This document shows positions 9,263-17,081 of a stretch of DNA of 64,000 nucleotides, piece by piece. Location of the stretch: assembly GCA_036845225.1 (NCBI GenBank), contig DAIUEJ010000004.1:1-64000 (forward strand). Reading direction: 5' to 3'. Source of the DNA: FEN-680 sp036845225 (lineage in GTDB: Bacteria; Actinomycetota; Geothermincolia; Fen-727; Anoxymicrobiaceae). Both the position numbers and the translations under genes were made by a program. Numbering within the stretch: the stretch's first letter is position 1; every line of letters starts with the position of its first letter. The notes under the pieces are model-generated. The model saw nothing but the letters and a program-made list of their open reading frames with translations. It did not search any database and had not been told where the DNA came from.

Positions 9263-10222
9263 ATGCGAGAGGCGGTGGGCAGGCTGGCGGACGCCATCGG
9301 GCAGGAGGAAGCGCTCAAGGCGCTCGACGCTCCCGAACTCTTCAGAGGGATAATCGAGCAGATAAACGACGGCGTCTACGTCCTCGACCGCTCCAGGCGC
9401 ATCATCTACTGGAACAGTGCCGCCGAGCGCATCTCCGGCTACCCCGCCGACGAGGTCCTGGGCAAGCACTGCTCCGACAACATCCTGATACACGTCGACG
9501 AGGCAGCGAGGCCCCTGTGTTTCGACGCGTGCCCCGCGGTGGAGGCCATGGACAACGACCGCGTGTGTGAGGCGGACGTGTACCTCCACCACCACGACGG
9601 CCACAGGGTGCCCATCCACGTCCAGGTCTCGCCCCTCAGGGACTTGAGCGGCCGGGTGGTCGGGGGAATAGAGGTGTTCAGCGACAATACGACCGAAGCC
9701 GAGGCGCGCGAGCAGATAGAGGAACTCGAGAGGCTCTCGCTGCTCGACGAGCTGACAGGCCTGGGCAACAGGCGCCACGGTGAGGTGCACCTGTCGGCGA
9801 GGATGGCCGAGTTCGAGCGCTACGGCTGGCCGTTCGGGCTGCTGTACTTCGACATCGACCACTTCAAGGTTGTCAACGACACCTACGGGCACGCGGCGGG
9901 CGACAGGGTGCTCAAGATGCTCGCGGCCACGACCCGGAACTCCGTGCGGTCGCTGGACATCGTGAGCCGCTGGGGCGGGGAGGAGTTCACGGCCATAATC
10001 GAAAACGTGGACCTGGCCGATCTCGGCCGCATCGCCGACAAGCTGCGGCGCCTTGTGGAGCAGTCCAATGTCACCTACGACCGGCACATCATCGGCGTTA
10101 CCGTCTCCATCGGAGGCACCATGGTCGCGCCGGGCGATACCACCAGGTCCCTCGTGGAGCGCGCCGACAGGCTGATGTATAAGAGCAAAGAGAACGGCAG
10201 GAACACCGTGACGCTCGGCTAG
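9263..10222 (+). CDS. PAS-GGDEF diguanylate cyclase
   Basis: 319 residues with no membrane segment. A PAS domain (~25-150) contains an unusual Cys/His-rich stretch (KHCSDN, LCFDACP, DRVCEADVYLHHHDGH) that could sense redox state or bind a metal. A GGDEF domain (~160-315) has an intact GGEEF at ~238-242 and an RSLD inhibitory I-site five residues before it, so it should synthesise c-di-GMP with product inhibition. The ATG lies 6 bp after the preceding stop, suggesting cotranscription with the flavin/Fe-S fusion. Its TAG overlaps the TAG of the opposing kinase gene in a shared CTAG. Confidence 0.92.
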   Translation: MREAVGRLADAIGQEEALKALDAPELFRGIIEQINDGVYVLDRSRRIIYWNSAAERISGYPADEVLGKHCSDNILIHVDEAARPLCFDACPAVEAMDNDRVCEADVYLHHHDGHRVPIHVQVSPLRDLSGRVVGGIEVFSDNTTEAEAREQIEELERLSLLDELTGLGNRRHGEVHLSARMAEFERYGWPFGLLYFDIDHFKVVNDTYGHAAGDRVLKMLAATTRNSVRSLDIVSRWGGEEFTAIIENVDLADLGRIADKLRRLVEQSNVTYDRHIIGVTVSIGGTMVAPGDTTRSLVERADRLMYKSKENGRNTVTLG

Positions 10223-12435
10223 ACGGCCGGGGTCTTGGAGCTCGCCGCCGGCACCCTGAACCTGAAGGTGGAGCCCGACCCCACCTTGCTCTCAACGGAG
10301 ATCGTGCCCCCGTGCGCCTCGACTATCGCCTTGGTTATGGACAGCCCGAGCCCGGTGCCCTCACGGGAGGTCTCCGCGCTCTGGGCCTTCACGAACCTCG
10401 CGAATATCGCTTCCCGCTGCGAGGAGGGTATGCCCGCGCCGGTGTCCGTCACGGTTATCTCGATCATGCCGTCACCGGGGTCGGAGGCCCTCATGGTGAT
10501 GCTTCCGGAGTCCGTGTACTTGACCGCGTTGGACACCAGGTTGTAGAGGACCTGCGACAGACGGCTCGGGTCGGCCAGCGCCGGGCGCGTCCCCGCGGGC
10601 ACCTCGTAGGTCATCTCGAGCCCCTTCTCGCGGACCGCGCTCAGGAACATCGCCTTGGCCTCGGCGAACAGGGTGCCTATCTCCACTTCCTGCATGTGCA
10701 GCGTCAACAGGCCGGCGTCTAGGCTCGCCAGGTCGAGGAGGTTTTTGGAGAGCCTGCTCAGGCGCTCGATGGAAAGGGAGAGCACGTCGAGCGAGCGCTG
10801 CTGCTCCCCGTTGAGGGCCCCCCTGGTCTCGCGAGCCAGCATCTCGAAGCCGAGCTTGAGCGAGGTCAGGGGCGTGCGCAGCTCGTGGGCCGCTATCCTT
10901 ATGAAGTCGAGGCGGGCCTGCTCCAACTGCCTCTCCGCGGTTATGTCGTTGATGACGCCGACCAGGTATTCGACCTCGCCTTCCTCGTTCTTGACGGGAG
11001 CGCTGACGAGTCGTGCCGTGTGGAGCTTCCCGGCCTGGTCCCTCATGGGCAGGTTGTCCACCACCATCAAGTGCCCGGTCTCGAGGGTCTCGATCTCTTT
11101 TGCCTTGAAGAGCGAGGCGGTGTCGCGCCAGTAGAGATCCTCGTCGGCACGCCCGACGATGTCGTCGCGTGTATAGCCGGTCAGCTCGGAGAACGTCTCG
11201 TTGATGTAGAGGTAGTTCAGGTCGCGGTCCTTGATCCAGAGGGGCTCCGCGATGTTCTCGAGGACGCTCTCAAGGAACGTCGAGAGGCTGCGCAGCTCTT
11301 CGGAGGATTTCTGGAGCACCTCCCGCCTGCCTCGCTCGAGCCGTACCTGCTCGCTCACCAGCTTGACGCGGTGCTCCGCCTCCAGCAGCTTCAGCGCGTC
11401 GCGCATGTCCTGGATGACCACGACCGACCCCATCGGCTTGCCGCTCTTCTTGTTTATGCTCCCCGTGGTCCAGCTCACCGGTATCGTCTCGCCCTCACGG
11501 CTGAGGACTATCCCCTGGCGAGGAGCTTTCTGCCTGGCCGACTCGGGCCCTGCCCGCATCTCCCCCGGGAATTCGAGCTTCCCGTAGATGACGACGCTGT
11601 TGATGTTCCTGCCCAGGAGCTCTTTCTCGGAATAGCCGGTGAGGTCCGACGCGGCGGCGTTCACCGTCTCGATGACGCCGTCCGAGCCCGTGACCAGCAC
11701 CGCGTCCTGCATGTTCGAGATGATGGTCGACCCCAGCTTGCCGGCAACGGTCGTAAGGAAGCCCTGCCTCGTGACGCCGAACGCGATTATCGCGGCCATG
11801 ATGGGGCCGGCGGCCTGGGAGCTGAAAGGGGCTGCCTTGCCGAACAGGGGGACGACCACGTCGGTCACCAGGCCCACCGCGAGCGGTATCAGGGCGGCCA
11901 CGATCACGTAGGTGCTGCGCGCCTTGTCCTCCCGCGACTTCGTCGTCTGGCGGAACCTCAGCAGCACGCCGATGCCAGCGAGGAAGAGCGCGACCACGAA
12001 GATCTTGGAGGGCATCCGCAGGAGCCCGCCGACCTCGCGCACGCCATGGAAAGCACCTGTGGCGAAGCCCTTGAAGATGAGCGGGCTGAACCAGGTCACC
12101 AGCAGGAGCGCGACCGCCAGGCAGTACAAGGACATGAGCACCGCGATGCCTTTTCGGGTGCGGTTCCAGTGCGTGAGCTCGAGCGCCAGGTGAAGGAAGA
12201 GCACACCCACCAGGCACCACCCGACAGCCCCAACCCTCCCGGCGAAAAGGCCGACGGCGACGCTGGTGGTGGAACGCTGTATGTACTCTCCGACCCCCCA
12301 GAAGGCGAGCGCTACGCCGATGAAGAAGAACAGGCGGTTGGCGCGCAGGCGCGGGTCGCGGGTGAGGATGAAGACTCCGACGGCAACATCGAAGACCGCC
12401 GCGATCAGAGGTATGTACTGGTAGAACTGTTGCAA
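10219..12435 (-). CDS. Membrane sensor histidine kinase (7TM-like, two PAS, HisKA, HATPase), copy 1
   Basis: 738 residues. The N-terminal ~230 residues hold about seven hydrophobic segments. PAS1 is at ~245-345, a short coiled linker follows, and PAS2 is at ~390-495. HisKA carries the phospho-acceptor in AAHELRTPL (His ~517). The HATPase domain has LVSNAVKY, DTGAGIP and GTGLGLSITK boxes. TTG 12435 follows GAGGGG and lies 10 bp after the stop of the second kinase, so the two are probably cotranscribed. No response regulator is nearby. The last ~250 residues are encoded by DNA identical to that of the upstream kinase. Confidence 0.9.
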   Translation of the reverse strand: MQQFYQYIPLIAAVFDVAVGVFILTRDPRLRANRLFFFIGVALAFWGVGEYIQRSTTSVAVGLFAGRVGAVGWCLVGVLFLHLALELTHWNRTRKGIAVLMSLYCLAVALLLVTWFSPLIFKGFATGAFHGVREVGGLLRMPSKIFVVALFLAGIGVLLRFRQTTKSREDKARSTYVIVAALIPLAVGLVTDVVVPLFGKAAPFSSQAAGPIMAAIIAFGVTRQGFLTTVAGKLGSTIISNMQDAVLVTGSDGVIETVNAAASDLTGYSEKELLGRNINSVVIYGKLEFPGEMRAGPESARQKAPRQGIVLSREGETIPVSWTTGSINKKSGKPMGSVVVIQDMRDALKLLEAEHRVKLVSEQVRLERGRREVLQKSSEELRSLSTFLESVLENIAEPLWIKDRDLNYLYINETFSELTGYTRDDIVGRADEDLYWRDTASLFKAKEIETLETGHLMVVDNLPMRDQAGKLHTARLVSAPVKNEEGEVEYLVGVINDITAERQLEQARLDFIRIAAHELRTPLTSLKLGFEMLARETRGALNGEQQRSLDVLSLSIERLSRLSKNLLDLASLDAGLLTLHMQEVEIGTLFAEAKAMFLSAVREKGLEMTYEVPAGTRPALADPSRLSQVLYNLVSNAVKYTDSGSITMRASDPGDGMIEITVTDTGAGIPSSQREAIFARFVKAQSAETSREGTGLGLSITKAIVEAHGGTISVESKVGSGSTFRFRVPAASSKTPAV
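10241..10992. repeat. 752-bp perfect direct repeat, copy A (kinase domain of copy 1)
   Basis: Base-by-base comparison shows this segment is identical to 12486-13237, with a constant offset of 2245 bp. It covers the end of PAS2, HisKA and HATPase of the first kinase and stops sharply where the two genes diverge on both sides. Sequence outside the repeat is clearly paralogous but diverged. Confidence 0.95.
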
Positions 12436-12445
12436 CTGGCGCCCC

Positions 12446-13450
12446 TCAGTCCGCTGGTGATGACACGGTCACGCCTCTCATCCGACTCGCCGCCGGCACC
12501 CTGAACCTGAAGGTGGAGCCCGACCCCACCTTGCTCTCAACGGAGATCGTGCCCCCGTGCGCCTCGACTATCGCCTTGGTTATGGACAGCCCGAGCCCGG
12601 TGCCCTCACGGGAGGTCTCCGCGCTCTGGGCCTTCACGAACCTCGCGAATATCGCTTCCCGCTGCGAGGAGGGTATGCCCGCGCCGGTGTCCGTCACGGT
12701 TATCTCGATCATGCCGTCACCGGGGTCGGAGGCCCTCATGGTGATGCTTCCGGAGTCCGTGTACTTGACCGCGTTGGACACCAGGTTGTAGAGGACCTGC
12801 GACAGACGGCTCGGGTCGGCCAGCGCCGGGCGCGTCCCCGCGGGCACCTCGTAGGTCATCTCGAGCCCCTTCTCGCGGACCGCGCTCAGGAACATCGCCT
12901 TGGCCTCGGCGAACAGGGTGCCTATCTCCACTTCCTGCATGTGCAGCGTCAACAGGCCGGCGTCTAGGCTCGCCAGGTCGAGGAGGTTTTTGGAGAGCCT
13001 GCTCAGGCGCTCGATGGAAAGGGAGAGCACGTCGAGCGAGCGCTGCTGCTCCCCGTTGAGGGCCCCCCTGGTCTCGCGAGCCAGCATCTCGAAGCCGAGC
13101 TTGAGCGAGGTCAGGGGCGTGCGCAGCTCGTGGGCCGCTATCCTTATGAAGTCGAGGCGGGCCTGCTCCAACTGCCTCTCCGCGGTTATGTCGTTGATGA
13201 CGCCGACCAGGTATTCGACCTCGCCTTCCTCGTTCTTCATCGGCGTGGTCGTAGTGCGGGTGACGTGCTGCGCGCCGTCCCGGTCGATGACCGTCAGTTC
13301 GGGCGACTCGCCTCCCACGCCGCCTTCGAAAACCTGCGAAATACCATCGCGGATGGTATCCGCGTACTCGTGCCAGTAGAGCTCGTAATCGGTCTTGCCC
13401 AGGATCTCGTCTTTGTCGTATCCGGTCAGGCGCCTGTGCGCTTCGTTCAC
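12446..13450 (-). CDS. Histidine kinase copy 2, C-terminal fragment (PAS-HisKA-HATPase) downstream of a frameshift
   Basis: 334 residues that continue the kinase starting at 14670 in another frame. The fragment begins inside PAS2 (YVNEAHRRLTGYDKDEI) and has complete HisKA (AAHELRTPL) and HATPase domains. Restoring one base near 13458-13465 joins the two frames into a ~741-residue protein collinear with the 738-residue neighbour. Nucleotides 12486-13237 are identical to 10241-10992, while the rest differs. On its own this fragment would be a soluble kinase without its sensor. It could be a sequencing or assembly error, or a true inactivation. Confidence 0.85.
   Translation of the reverse strand: MNEAHRRLTGYDKDEILGKTDYELYWHEYADTIRDGISQVFEGGVGGESPELTVIDRDGAQHVTRTTTTPMKNEEGEVEYLVGVINDITAERQLEQARLDFIRIAAHELRTPLTSLKLGFEMLARETRGALNGEQQRSLDVLSLSIERLSRLSKNLLDLASLDAGLLTLHMQEVEIGTLFAEAKAMFLSAVREKGLEMTYEVPAGTRPALADPSRLSQVLYNLVSNAVKYTDSGSITMRASDPGDGMIEITVTDTGAGIPSSQREAIFARFVKAQSAETSREGTGLGLSITKAIVEAHGGTISVESKVGSGSTFRFRVPAASRMRGVTVSSPAD
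12486..13237. repeat. 752-bp perfect direct repeat, copy B (kinase domain of copy 2)
   Basis: Identical partner of 10241-10992. Its edges fall within codons of the kinase C-terminus and the PAS2/HisKA linker. The pattern suggests recent gene conversion between tandem paralogues, or a collapsed or mis-extended assembly of two kinase genes. Confidence 0.95.
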
Positions 13451-14670
13451 GTAGACGTATCGCCCTTGACGTCCTGGATGAACAGAGACTCCCCGACGTT
13501 CTCGATGACGCTCTCCAGGAACCGCGAGAGCTTCCTCATCTCTTCCTCGGAGTGCTTGAGCAACTCGGAATGGTCCCGCTCTGCTTCGACCTCCGCCGTC
13601 ACCACCTTGACCTCGTGCTCGGCCCGCATCAACCGCAGGGTCTCTCTCATGTCGTGGACCACGGTGACCGAGCCCAGCAGCCTGCCGCTTTTGCGCCGCA
13701 CCTCCCCGGTGCTCCTGGTCACCGGGATGATCTCCCCGTCCCTGGTGGCGCAGAGGCTCCAGCTCATGGTCTCAGACTCCTCCGGGAGCCGTGGCTCGCC
13801 GGGGTGCCCGTCGTGGTGCGCGCTCTCGATGAAGAGGTCACCCAGAGGAGTGCCGACCAGCTCGTGTTCAGGGTAACCGGTCAGGCGAGACGCGGCCGGG
13901 TTGATGGTCTCGACCATCCCTTCAGCGTCGGAGACCAGCACAGCGTCGTTCATCTTGGTGATGATGGTGCTGCCGAGCGTGCCCGCTGTCGTGGTCATCA
14001 GCCCGACGGTCAGTACCGCGTAGCCGATCACCGGGGCGATTATGGTGCTGGTCAGCATCGGGAGGGGAACGAAGTGTATGCCTGCTAAAGGGAGGAACAT
14101 GTCTGTGACCACGCCCGCGGTCACCGGTACCAGGGCGGCAAGCAGCAAATAAGCGGCACCGGCCTTCTTGTGCCGGGGAGTGGCAGTCCGCCAGTACGAG
14201 AACAATATCACGAGGCCGACCAGGAACATGGCGACCACGTAGATCTTGCTGGGGGACCGCCAGGCGCCCTGGATCTCCTCCCAGCCCCAGTAGATCTTCG
14301 TGAACCCTTTGAAGACGAGGCGGCTGGACTCTATCATCGCGATGAAGAAGAGCCCCGGGACGAAACAGGCGGCCAGCACCAGCGGCTTCCTGACAGAGGC
14401 CTGGTGGTCGGTGAGCTCGAGCACCATGAGGACGAAGAAGGCACCGACCAGGCACCAGCCCAGCGCCGCTACGCGCTCGCCCCGCATGGCCGCCGCCGCC
14501 GAATGAGATAGCCGCTGGATCAACTCGCCCGCGCTCCAGGCCGCGAGGCACATCATCACGCCGAAGAAGAGCCGGTTGAGGGTGCTGCGCGGCGCGCGGC
14601 TCAGGACGTAGACACCCACCGTGACGTTCACGATGAGAGCAACCAGAGACATGACTGCGTAAGCGTTCAT
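13447..14670 (-). CDS. Histidine kinase copy 2, N-terminal sensor fragment (7TM-like + PAS), truncated by a frameshift
   Basis: 407 residues: about seven hydrophobic segments in the first ~230, a PAS domain (~235-345), a helical linker, then the start of PAS2 ending abnormally in FIQDVKGDTST followed by TGA. The paralogue reads LWIKDRDLNYLYINE at the same place, so the expected continuation is a short loop followed by YVYVNEAHRRL, which lies in the frame of the downstream fragment. Similarity to copy 1 in this half is clear but much lower than in the kinase half. The two fragments overlap by four bases. Confidence 0.85.
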   Translation of the reverse strand: MNAYAVMSLVALIVNVTVGVYVLSRAPRSTLNRLFFGVMMCLAAWSAGELIQRLSHSAAAAMRGERVAALGWCLVGAFFVLMVLELTDHQASVRKPLVLAACFVPGLFFIAMIESSRLVFKGFTKIYWGWEEIQGAWRSPSKIYVVAMFLVGLVILFSYWRTATPRHKKAGAAYLLLAALVPVTAGVVTDMFLPLAGIHFVPLPMLTSTIIAPVIGYAVLTVGLMTTTAGTLGSTIITKMNDAVLVSDAEGMVETINPAASRLTGYPEHELVGTPLGDLFIESAHHDGHPGEPRLPEESETMSWSLCATRDGEIIPVTRSTGEVRRKSGRLLGSVTVVHDMRETLRLMRAEHEVKVVTAEVEAERDHSELLKHSEEEMRKLSRFLESVIENVGESLFIQDVKGDTST

Positions 14671-14798
14671 AGCGCGCGAAGTCCCCCACTACCTGCGATT
14701 TGAGCCGCGAGCAAGTTATCCAATGCACGCCAATTCTACACCCTGGTCATTGGTTGTGCAGGGACTGACGCCGGGCACCCGCGGGCGCTACGAACCGC

Positions 14799-16196
14799 TC
14801 ACTCGAGCCCTTCGCCGGAGCACGAGCAGCCTTTCCCCTCGATCTTTGACGCCATCAGGTTGCCGGCGATCACCGGGACGTCGATGGCGGTGGAGTATGG
14901 CGGAGCGTAAGCGAGGTCCAGGTACTGGATCTCGTGCGCGGTCATCCCGGCCCCAATCGCGACCGAGAGAATATCGAGGCGCTTCTCCGCCACGGAGTTC
15001 ATCTCTCCCACGACCTGCGCCCCCAGAACCCGTCCGCTTTCGCTGTCGGCCACGAGCTTCAGGTCCATGCTCCCCCTGCCCGGGTAATAGGGGTGCAGGG
15101 ATTCCGCTTCGAGCTCGACCGTCACGGGCTTGAATCCCGCCTCGGTGGCTTCCCGCTCGTTCAAGCCGGTGCGCCCTATCGTGAGGTCGAAACACTTGAC
15201 CACGGAAGTGCCCTGTACGCCGGGGAACTCAGTATCTGAGCCGAACATGGCGTCCGCGACGATCCTGCCCTGCTTTCGCGAAGTGGAGCCCAGTGGGATC
15301 CAGACCTCTTTTCCAGTGAGCGTATTGGTGGTCGTGGCACAGTCGCCGGCCGCGAAGATGTCGGGCAGGTTCGTGCGCATCCCCCCGTCGACCCTGATCG
15401 CCTGCCCGGCGCCCAGCTCAACGCCGGCGGCCGCGGCCAGCTCGTTTTCCGGCCTGACGCCTATCGCGAGGAGCACGAGGTCCGCGGAGACCTTGCCCGA
15501 ACCCACAGCAGCCTGCCTGACAGATCCCTGGCGGTCCCCTTCGAGCCCGGACAGGCCCTCACCCAGGATGCAGTTGACACCTTCTTCCTCGAGGCGCGCC
15601 TGGACCTTGGAAGCCATGTCGGCGTCCATGAACGGCGCGACCTGCTTCGTGAGCTCGACAAGGGTGACCTCGAGGCCGAGCGTCCTGAAAGACTCGCACA
15701 TCTCGAGGCCGATGGGGCCGGCTCCGACAATGAGCGCCCTTCGCGGCGATCTTGCCTTGACGAACTCCTTGACCGCGATCGAGTCGGCGAGCCTTCTGAG
15801 CGTGAACACGCCGGACAGCCCGACCCCCTCGAGGGGCGGCACGAACGCGCGAGCGCCGGTCGCCAGGAGGAGCTTCGTGTAAGGGGCGTCGAACTCGCGC
15901 CCGGCATCCAGGTCGAGCACGCGCACGAGGCGCCGGTCGGGTTCGATGGAGACGACCCTGTGCCCGGTACGTACGTCGACCTGGTTCATCGAGGCGAACT
16001 CTTCGGGCTGGCGGGCGACAAGGTCGTTGTGGTCAGCGGTCACGCCGCTGATGAAGTACGGCATGCCTCACGCGGAGTAAGCGGCGTATGGGCTCTGCTC
16101 GTAGACCGTGATCTCGGAGTCTTTGCAGCACCGGCGGGCACGGGTCGCCGCCGTCGTCCCGGCCGCCACCCCACCTATCACGACGAGCCTCTCCAT
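14799..16196 (-). CDS. CoA-disulfide reductase/NADH oxidase-like flavoprotein with in-frame TGA (predicted selenocysteine 43)
   Basis: Read from ATG 16196 (SD GGAGGTGG) through one TGA at 16070-16068, the frame encodes 465 residues. It starts MERLVVIGGVAAGTTAATRA (FAD site) and continues YSA-[TGA]-GMPYFISG. The class has an active-site Cys at residue 42/43 in an xxCGxPY setting, and here the TGA is codon 43. An NAD(P)H motif (ALIVGAGPIGLEMCE) lies at ~150, an FAD-binding DIFAAGDCA follows, and the C-terminal dimer domain contains YAPPYSTAID. The C-terminus ends in a CSCSGEGLE tail. A start-only call from 16064 loses the FAD motif and active site. The Sec reading rests on the TGA position, the collinear flanks and the hairpin after it. 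Confidence 0.85.
16033..16070 (-). promoter_or_regulatory. Predicted bacterial SECIS element (TGA codon 43 plus hairpin)
   Basis: On the minus strand, the TGA at 16070-16068 is followed after 16 bases by UCAGCGG (16051-16045), a five-base loop CGUGA (16044-16040) and the exact complement CCGCUGA (16039-16033). A 7-bp stem with a short apical loop containing GU, 16-30 bases after UGA, fits the bacterial SECIS geometry recognised by SelB. The loop and its flanking pairs (GG-CGUG-N-CC) match the hairpin of the neighbouring gene. Confidence 0.75.
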
Positions 16197-16239
16197 GCGG
16201 CCACCTCCGCGGCTGGGATCACCTTCTGCGGGAAACTGT

Positions 16240-16734
16240 CTACGGGCCCCTTTCTAGCTCGAACAGCTCGAACCTCTCGGCGCCCACCTTGCAGATGGGG
16301 CAGACCTCCGGTGGCGCGGCGCGCGCACACAGGTAGCCGCAGACCTTGCAGCGCCACACTCTGACCTCGCCGCCGGTTGCGCTCTCGGGCTTGAGGGTGT
16401 CCGTCATGTCCGGCCTCACCTCCGGGCGTCGCTCGGGTATCGACTCCACTTTCGCCTCACCGTCCAGGACACGCCTGGAGACGTAGAGCCCTCAGTAGCA
16501 GGTGTCGTACTCCTCGAGGTCCGGGTCGCGGTAATCGCAGGGGCAGATGATGTCAAGGTCGGCTTCCTTGCTGCCGCCGCTGAGGCGGCAGGGACAGAGC
16601 GGATAGCCGTACCTCTCCATGTTGGCAGCCAGCCCTTCCGCGAGTTCCATGGCGAAGTCAGGGTCTGGGTTGATGTGATAGCCGCCCGCCTCAGCGTCGC
16701 GGTCCAGGGTTTCCAGGAGCTGCTTGGGGTCCAT
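16240..16734 (-). CDS. FTR-like (ferredoxin:disulfide reductase) / rubredoxin fusion with in-frame TGA (predicted selenocysteine 81)
   Basis: From ATG 16734 the frame gives an FTR catalytic domain with CPC (47-49), CPC (64-66) and C-Y-[TGA] (79-81). In the FTR family the third motif is CxC, whose last Cys is one of the two active-site thiols next to the 4Fe-4S cluster. Reading through the TGA (16494-16492), with no other stop, adds GLYVSRRVLDG, a linker and a rubredoxin domain (CKVCGY at 129-134, CPIC at 145-148), ending at 164. FTR/FDR-rubredoxin fusions are known. A non-Sec reading would give an 80-residue FTR missing its last active-site Cys and a separate rubredoxin from GTG 16449. The gene lies 13 bp after glutaredoxin and 43 bp before the flavoprotein. 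Confidence 0.85.
16463..16494 (-). promoter_or_regulatory. Predicted bacterial SECIS element (TGA codon 81 plus hairpin)
   Basis: On the minus strand, TGA 16494-16492 is followed after 12 bases by UCCAGG (16479-16474), loop CGUGU (16473-16469) and CCUGGA (16468-16463), a perfect 6-bp stem. Position, loop size and the GU in the loop agree with bacterial SECIS rules. The cap GG-CGUG-N-CC is shared with the element in the downstream flavoprotein gene although the encoded proteins are unrelated there, which argues for RNA-level selection. Confidence 0.75.
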
Positions 16735-16747
16735 CAGGTGCCCGGCC

Positions 16748-17041
16748 TCAGAGTAGCTTGTCCTTGTACTCGGCCTCACGGAAACCGATGACGACGTCGC
16801 CGTCGTCGACGACCAGGGTCGGGAAAGTGTGGTTGGGATTGTATTTCTCGGTCTCGACCAGGACCGTCTTCTGCTCCGGGCCCTCGAGCTGGTCCACGTA
16901 CACGTAGCGATAGGTGAGCTCGTTCTCGTCAAGGAAATCGCGGGCGTGACGGCAGTGGGGACATGTGCTGAGAGCAAACAATACGATGTCATGCTCATCC
17001 TTCGAGCCATCGACCTTCTGGAGGCACTCCATCTCTATCAT
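16748..17041 (-). CDS. Glutaredoxin-like thiol-disulfide protein (CPHC)
   Basis: 97 residues from ATG 17041, preferred because AAAGGAG lies eight bases upstream; the longer frame to 17062 lacks an SD. The thioredoxin-fold signature is HDIVLFALSTCPHCRHARDFLDE, with the redox pair CPHC in the first third. The cis-Pro is in HTFPTLVVDDGDVVIGF. It is the first gene of the operon with the FTR-rubredoxin and CoA-disulfide-reductase-like genes, so it may be the small dithiol protein that the FTR-like enzyme or the flavoprotein reduces. That link is inferred from gene order. Confidence 0.88.
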   Translation of the reverse strand: MIEMECLQKVDGSKDEHDIVLFALSTCPHCRHARDFLDENELTYRYVYVDQLEGPEQKTVLVETEKYNPNHTFPTLVVDDGDVVIGFREAEYKDKLL

Positions 17042-17081
17042 GCTGACCACTCCTTTCCGCACACACGCAACCGCCTCCTGT

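Noticed and set aside
8813..10087. Minus-strand ORF of 424 codons opposite the dehydrogenase tail and the cyclase
   Set aside because: It overlaps clear PAS-GGDEF coding sequence and is composed of His/Arg/Val shadow sequence.
13447..13450. Programmed frameshifting between the two kinase fragments
   Set aside because: No slippery heptamer or stimulatory structure is evident, and the paralogue needs no shift. A base loss or sequence error is simpler.
14671..14798. tRNA or other RNA gene in the gap between the kinases and the flavoprotein
   Set aside because: No cloverleaf, T-loop or CCA-like end could be found on either strand.
16240..16449. Separate rubredoxin gene starting at GTG 16449
   Set aside because: The GTG has no SD, and the frame is continuous with the upstream FTR domain through a single TGA. 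The fusion explains both halves better.
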